Origin: DATAXI01 sp963756185
Lineage (GTDB): Bacteria; Verrucomicrobiota; Verrucomicrobiia; Chthoniobacterales; Chthoniobacteraceae
DNA: 64,000 bases
Direction: 5' to 3'
NCBI GenBank assembly: GCA_963756185.1
Contig: CAVWMS010000003.1
Coordinates: forward strand, 504,047-568,046
How positions within the stretch are numbered: position 1 is the first letter of the stretch; each line of letters starts with the position of its first letter. Positions 60,968-64,000 of this stretch are shown piece by piece. Below the pieces are notes generated by a model. It saw only the letters and a list, made by a program, of their open reading frames with translations, had not been told where the DNA came from and did no database searches. Made by a program: the position numbers and the translations under genes.

Positions 60968-62044
60968 TTGAGCCTGGCCGTCGTACGAGACCTGCGTGAG
61001 GCACGCCCCCCGGCGGGACCCGGTGAGCTGGCAGCGTTCGAGACCGATGTGCTGGCCGGGTTCGTCCTGGCCCGTGCCGCGGCCGGCCTGTCTGATAACA
61101 CGATCCGTTCCGACGTGCTGCACCTGGAGCAGCTGCGGGCGTGGTTCGGCGGCCCGCTGTGGGATATGGAGCCTGCTGACGCCGATGCGTACTTCGGCAA
61201 GGTGCTGCGGGATGCGGCGAAGGGCACCCGGCTGGCCCGCTCGCAGGCGCTGAAGACGTATTTCCTGTTCGTGGAGATCAGGCACAAGGCCGAGATTCAC
61301 CAGATGACCGGCCGGGTGGCCGAGTGCCCGGTCGATGAGATGAACCGGCCCCGGGGAGCGGGCCGGGCGGCGCTGCGGATCCCGCCGTCGGCGGCGCAGG
61401 TGGGCGTGCTGTTCGCCGGGTGGCGGGCGGAGCTGGCGACCTGCCGGAAGTTCGCGCCGGCCGCCCGCAGCTATGCGGCGTCCCGGCTGATGGCCGATGT
61501 CGGGCTGCGCGTCAACGAGGTCAGCCACCTCGATCTGGCCGACATCAAGTGGGACCTGGGCCGGTTCGGCAAGCTGCATGTCCGCCTGGGCAAGGGGGCC
61601 CGCGGGTCCGGGCCGCGGGAGCGGATGGTGCCGCTGATCAACGGCGCCGGGGCGACCTTGCGCTGGTTCATCCAGGACGTGTGGTCCTGCTTTGATGATG
61701 ATCACGCCCGGCCCGGTGCCCCGCTGTTCTGCTCCGAGCGCCGCAACGCCGATGGGAGCGCGGCCCGGGTCGGCAACGAGACGCTGCGGTCCGCCCTGAC
61801 CGCCGCGGCAGCGGAGCACCTGCCGGACTGGCCGGAGCGGGTCACCCCGCATGTGCTGCGGCATTTCTGCGCCTCCCAGCTCTACCTGGGCGGGATGAAC
61901 CTGGTCGCGATCCAGCAGGCTCTGGGTCATGCCTGGGTCGCCACGACCATGAATTACATTCACGTCCACGCCACCCATGTCGAAGACGCCTGGATCGCCG
62001 GCCAGCAGCGGGCGGCTGGCCGGCTGAAGGGATTGCTGCCGTGA
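60968..62044 (+). CDS. tyrosine recombinase/integrase (XerC/D-like)
   Basis: 358 residues from TTG 60968. The N-terminal SAM-like domain (residues ~25-110) binds DNA. The catalytic domain has Arg181 in MADVGLRVNEVSHLDLADI, the HxxR box HVLRHFCASQL (His295, Arg298), His321 in QQALGHAWVATTM and nucleophile Tyr330 in MNYIHVH. It is intact. Such proteins integrate or excise mobile elements or resolve dimers. Overlaps the next gene by 4 bases (GTGA), so they are translated together. Confidence 0.92.
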   Translation: MSLAVVRDLREARPPAGPGELAAFETDVLAGFVLARAAAGLSDNTIRSDVLHLEQLRAWFGGPLWDMEPADADAYFGKVLRDAAKGTRLARSQALKTYFLFVEIRHKAEIHQMTGRVAECPVDEMNRPRGAGRAALRIPPSAAQVGVLFAGWRAELATCRKFAPAARSYAASRLMADVGLRVNEVSHLDLADIKWDLGRFGKLHVRLGKGARGSGPRERMVPLINGAGATLRWFIQDVWSCFDDDHARPGAPLFCSERRNADGSAARVGNETLRSALTAAAAEHLPDWPERVTPHVLRHFCASQLYLGGMNLVAIQQALGHAWVATTMNYIHVHATHVEDAWIAGQQRAAGRLKGLLP

Positions 62045-62370
62045 AGTGGAACCTGCGCCTGGCCGCCGCCAACCGCGGCATCTGGAAGGCCAGCGAGCTG
62101 CAGCGGATGCTCGCCGAGGCGGGCCTGAAGATCAGCGCCGGGAAGATGTCCGGGCTGTGGTCGGGCCGCCCGGCCAGCATCAAGCTCAATGACCTCGACG
62201 TCATCTGCGCCGTGGTCGGCTGCGGGGTCGAAGAGTTGCTGATCGCCGAGCCCGGCAAGATCCTCCGGCCGGACGGCGAGCAGCACGGCGAGCAGGCCGC
62301 AGCCTCCCCTCAGGCTAAGGCGTCCGTCACGCCCAGGCGCCGTGACGGACGCTCGCTCCCGCCCGCCTGA
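62041..62370 (+). CDS. HTH regulator or recombinase accessory protein
   Basis: 109 residues from GTG 62041. A Cro/C1-like HTH fits ELQRMLAEAGLKISAGKMSG and LWSGRPASIKLNDLDVICAV, followed by GCGVEELLIAEP. The tail is charged and disordered (PQAKASVTPRRRDGRS). It lies between the recombinase and a zinc-ribbon gene (TGATG overlap), a layout that recurs in actinobacterial mobile cassettes. Confidence 0.75.
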   Translation: MKWNLRLAAANRGIWKASELQRMLAEAGLKISAGKMSGLWSGRPASIKLNDLDVICAVVGCGVEELLIAEPGKILRPDGEQHGEQAAASPQAKASVTPRRRDGRSLPPA

Positions 62371-63179
62371 TGGCGGGGCGGATCCGGGCCGGCACCCCGA
62401 TCGGCAGCTGCCCGGACTGCCTGTCCTGGGGAGCCTCATACGGCTCGCAGTCGTACTGCCGGGCCTGTTATGACTTCACCCGCCGCTATGGCCGGGGCGA
62501 GTGCGCGCGCTGCCGGCGGATCATCGCGGTCAAGAAGGGGCACTGCCGGCTGTGCTGGCTGCAGGCCGGCATCGCCGCGGCAGGACGGCGCAGGATCACG
62601 CCGGAAGACTTTGAGCCCGTCGGCTACTGGCAGCTGTCGCTGGCGGGCATGAGCCGCCTCGGCGGCACCGGGCCGGCCGCCGGCGCTACTGCCGCCGGAC
62701 CTCCTCCGCCAGCCGGCCCGGCCGCAGGGACGCAACTGGAACTGCGCGGCCCGGGTGAATCGCGGCACTTCGACGCACGCCACTGGGTCGCCTCCAGAAT
62801 CGACGGCGAGGCCCTGGCCCTGACCCGGCGGATCGCTTCCGAACTCGCCGGGACCCGCGGCTGGAACGCCCGGATCGTCATCGAGACTGGCCGGGCGCTG
62901 GCGGTCGTCCTGGCCGATCACGCACCCGGAGACATGATCGCCTGGTCCGAGCTGTCACCAGCCCTGCATTCACGGGACCTGAGCGTCACCCGGACCGCCG
63001 AGATCCTGGATCTCGCCGGGCTCCTGGACGATGACCGGGTCTCCTCTTTCGCCTGCCTGACCCGGGCACGGCTCGCGCTGCTGCCCCCGCCGATGGCCGC
63101 CGACGTCCGGCACTGGCTGCGCACCCGCAGCCAGGGCGGGCCCCGCAGCCGCCCCGCGACGAGCACACCGTCCGGATGA
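62370..63179 (+). CDS. zinc-ribbon protein, probably N-terminal half of a recombinase-like gene
   Basis: 269 residues from ATG 62370. Four CxxC pairs (C14/C17, C30/C33, C45/C48, C59/C62) suggest two zinc knuckles for DNA binding, then a proline/glycine spacer and an alpha-helical domain. At the end the frame reads GPRSRPATSTPSG; the frame one base over reads RDEHTVRMNFNRVHPLLLAW and continues into the next gene. A deletion near 63,150 would unite the two into a ~530-residue protein. Confidence 0.7.
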   Translation: MAGRIRAGTPIGSCPDCLSWGASYGSQSYCRACYDFTRRYGRGECARCRRIIAVKKGHCRLCWLQAGIAAAGRRRITPEDFEPVGYWQLSLAGMSRLGGTGPAAGATAAGPPPPAGPAAGTQLELRGPGESRHFDARHWVASRIDGEALALTRRIASELAGTRGWNARIVIETGRALAVVLADHAPGDMIAWSELSPALHSRDLSVTRTAEILDLAGLLDDDRVSSFACLTRARLALLPPPMAADVRHWLRTRSQGGPRSRPATSTPSG

Positions 63180-63958
63180 ACTTCAACCGGGTCCACCCGC
63201 TGCTGCTGGCCTGGTCCGGGCACTACATCCACCTGCGCGAGGTCACCGCCGCCGACGTCATCGACGCCACCGGGCACCTGCCCCCAAGCCTGCGCCGGCA
63301 GACCCTCACTGCCCTGCGCTCGCTGTTCGGCCACGCCAAGAAGACCGGCACGATCTTCCGCGACCCCACCCGCGGCGCCCGCGACGGCCAGCGTCCCCTG
63401 ATCCTCATCCAGCCGCTGCAGCCTGCCGAGATGGACCAGGCCACGTCCGCCGCCGTCACGCCTGCCGCCCGCCTCGCGGTCGCCCTGGCCGCCATCCACG
63501 CCACCAGGCCCAAGACCATCCGGGAGCTTCATCTCGACGACGTCGACCTCGGCAACCGGCGGCTAATCATCACAGGCAGGGCCCGCCCGCTCGACGACCT
63601 GACCAGAAACCTGCTGCTGGCCTGGCTGCAGCACCGCGGCCGCCGCTGGCCCGGCACCGCCAACCCCCACCTGATCATCAACCAGCAGACCGCCATGACC
63701 ACCCGGGCGGTCAGCGAGAACTGGCTGACCGAATCGTGCCGCGGCCTCACAGCCACCCTTGAACGGCTTCGCGTCGACCGGCAACTCGAGGAAGCCCTCA
63801 CCTGCGGCGCCGACCCCCTGCACCTCGCCGCCGTGTTCGGGATCGACGACACCACCGCCATCAAGTACGCGACCATCGCGCGCCAGCTCCTGGACACCGC
63901 CGCCGAGCAGCACGACCCCTCCGGCTCCCGCAAACCCAAGGACCCGGACCACTCATAG
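63176..63958 (+). CDS. degenerate tyrosine-recombinase-like protein, probably C-terminal half
   Basis: 260 residues from ATG 63176 (ATGA overlap with previous frame, but likely one gene). The text HLPPSLRRQTLTALRSLFGH and ATRPKTIRELHLDDVDLGNR fits the core fold of tyrosine recombinases (SAM-like domain then catalytic-domain start), but the HxxR box and nucleophile Tyr are not obvious (AAVFGIDDTTAIKYATIAR is at the expected place with a Tyr in IKYATI). It may be a helper recombinase of the cassette. Confidence 0.6.
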   Translation: MNFNRVHPLLLAWSGHYIHLREVTAADVIDATGHLPPSLRRQTLTALRSLFGHAKKTGTIFRDPTRGARDGQRPLILIQPLQPAEMDQATSAAVTPAARLAVALAAIHATRPKTIRELHLDDVDLGNRRLIITGRARPLDDLTRNLLLAWLQHRGRRWPGTANPHLIINQQTAMTTRAVSENWLTESCRGLTATLERLRVDRQLEEALTCGADPLHLAAVFGIDDTTAIKYATIARQLLDTAAEQHDPSGSRKPKDPDHS

Positions 63959-63969
63959 AGCGCGAAGAC

Positions 63970-64000
63970 CCTTCAGTTCATGCTGCGGATCCTTCAGTTC
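63970..64000. repeat. CCTTCAGTTC direct repeat at the window edge
   Basis: CCTTCAGTTC occurs at 63970-63979 and 63991-64000, 21 bases apart, just after the last gene of the recombinase cassette. The window ends inside this region, so whether it is a longer repeat array or an att-type site cannot be told. Confidence 0.45.

Overview
The window is two unrelated pieces of DNA joined near position 58,670. The left ~58.7 kb reads as a high-GC Gram-negative chromosome, most likely Verrucomicrobiota. Supporting evidence: the RpoB/RpoC/EF-Tu/S2/EF-Ts protein text, the conserved order tRNA-Thr, tuf, tRNA-Trp, secE, nusG, rplK, rplA, rplJ, rplL, rpoB, rpoC, and a perfect TGTTC-N4-GAACA operator (the LexA box reported for Verrucomicrobia) lying on the start codon of lexA. 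The right ~5.3 kb has actinobacterial codon use and gene content (NB-ARC/TPR regulator, tyrosine recombinase cassette). The join falls inside two genes and is most simply an assembly or library chimera.

Layout. 1-8.7 kb (minus): a tightly coupled surface-polysaccharide operon of six glycosyltransferases, an O-antigen-ligase-like protein, an acetyltransferase and a zinc-ribbon membrane protein; most junctions are 4-base ATGA overlaps. 8.8-16 kb (plus): a c-di-AMP (ydaO-type) riboswitch leading into a KimA-like potassium importer, then prophage debris and an orphan 475-residue protein, then a second KimA paralogue without a riboswitch, bracketed by copies of a TTCGAAA repeat. 16-19.6 kb: a VapBC-like toxin-antitoxin pair, a sugar nucleotidyltransferase, a membrane protein/winged-helix pair and divergent lexA. 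19.6-26.3 kb: a stack of hairpins, oligoendopeptidase F, a GT-C membrane protein, the rpsB-tsf operon, a DUF6883/DUF4926 pair and a cobalamin adenosyltransferase.

26.3-42.7 kb is the transcription/translation supercluster on the minus strand. rpoC, rpoB and rplA carry more than 30 apparent single-base indels (almost all insertions), while rplL, rplJ, rplK, nusG, secE and tuf are intact; this is most likely an unpolished consensus. Four unrelated genes (small membrane protein, PAP2 phosphatase, ArnT-like transferase, receiver-domain protein) separate rplK from rplA.

42.9-51.3 kb holds a RelE/ParE toxin-antitoxin pair, a YmdB-like phosphodiesterase, cell-wall enzymes (amidase, L,D-transpeptidase), uracil phosphoribosyltransferase, a glycine-rich RRM protein and a glutaredoxin. 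51.7-58.66 kb has two small HTH regulators and a run of ATGA-overlapping genes for exported proteins, including a very large LamG/Ig-like protein that continues, after a frameshift, into a metzincin-like protease domain. The last gene of that run is cut by the chimeric join. Beyond the join lie the C-terminal part of an NB-ARC/TPR regulator and a recombinase, HTH, zinc-ribbon, recombinase-like cassette.
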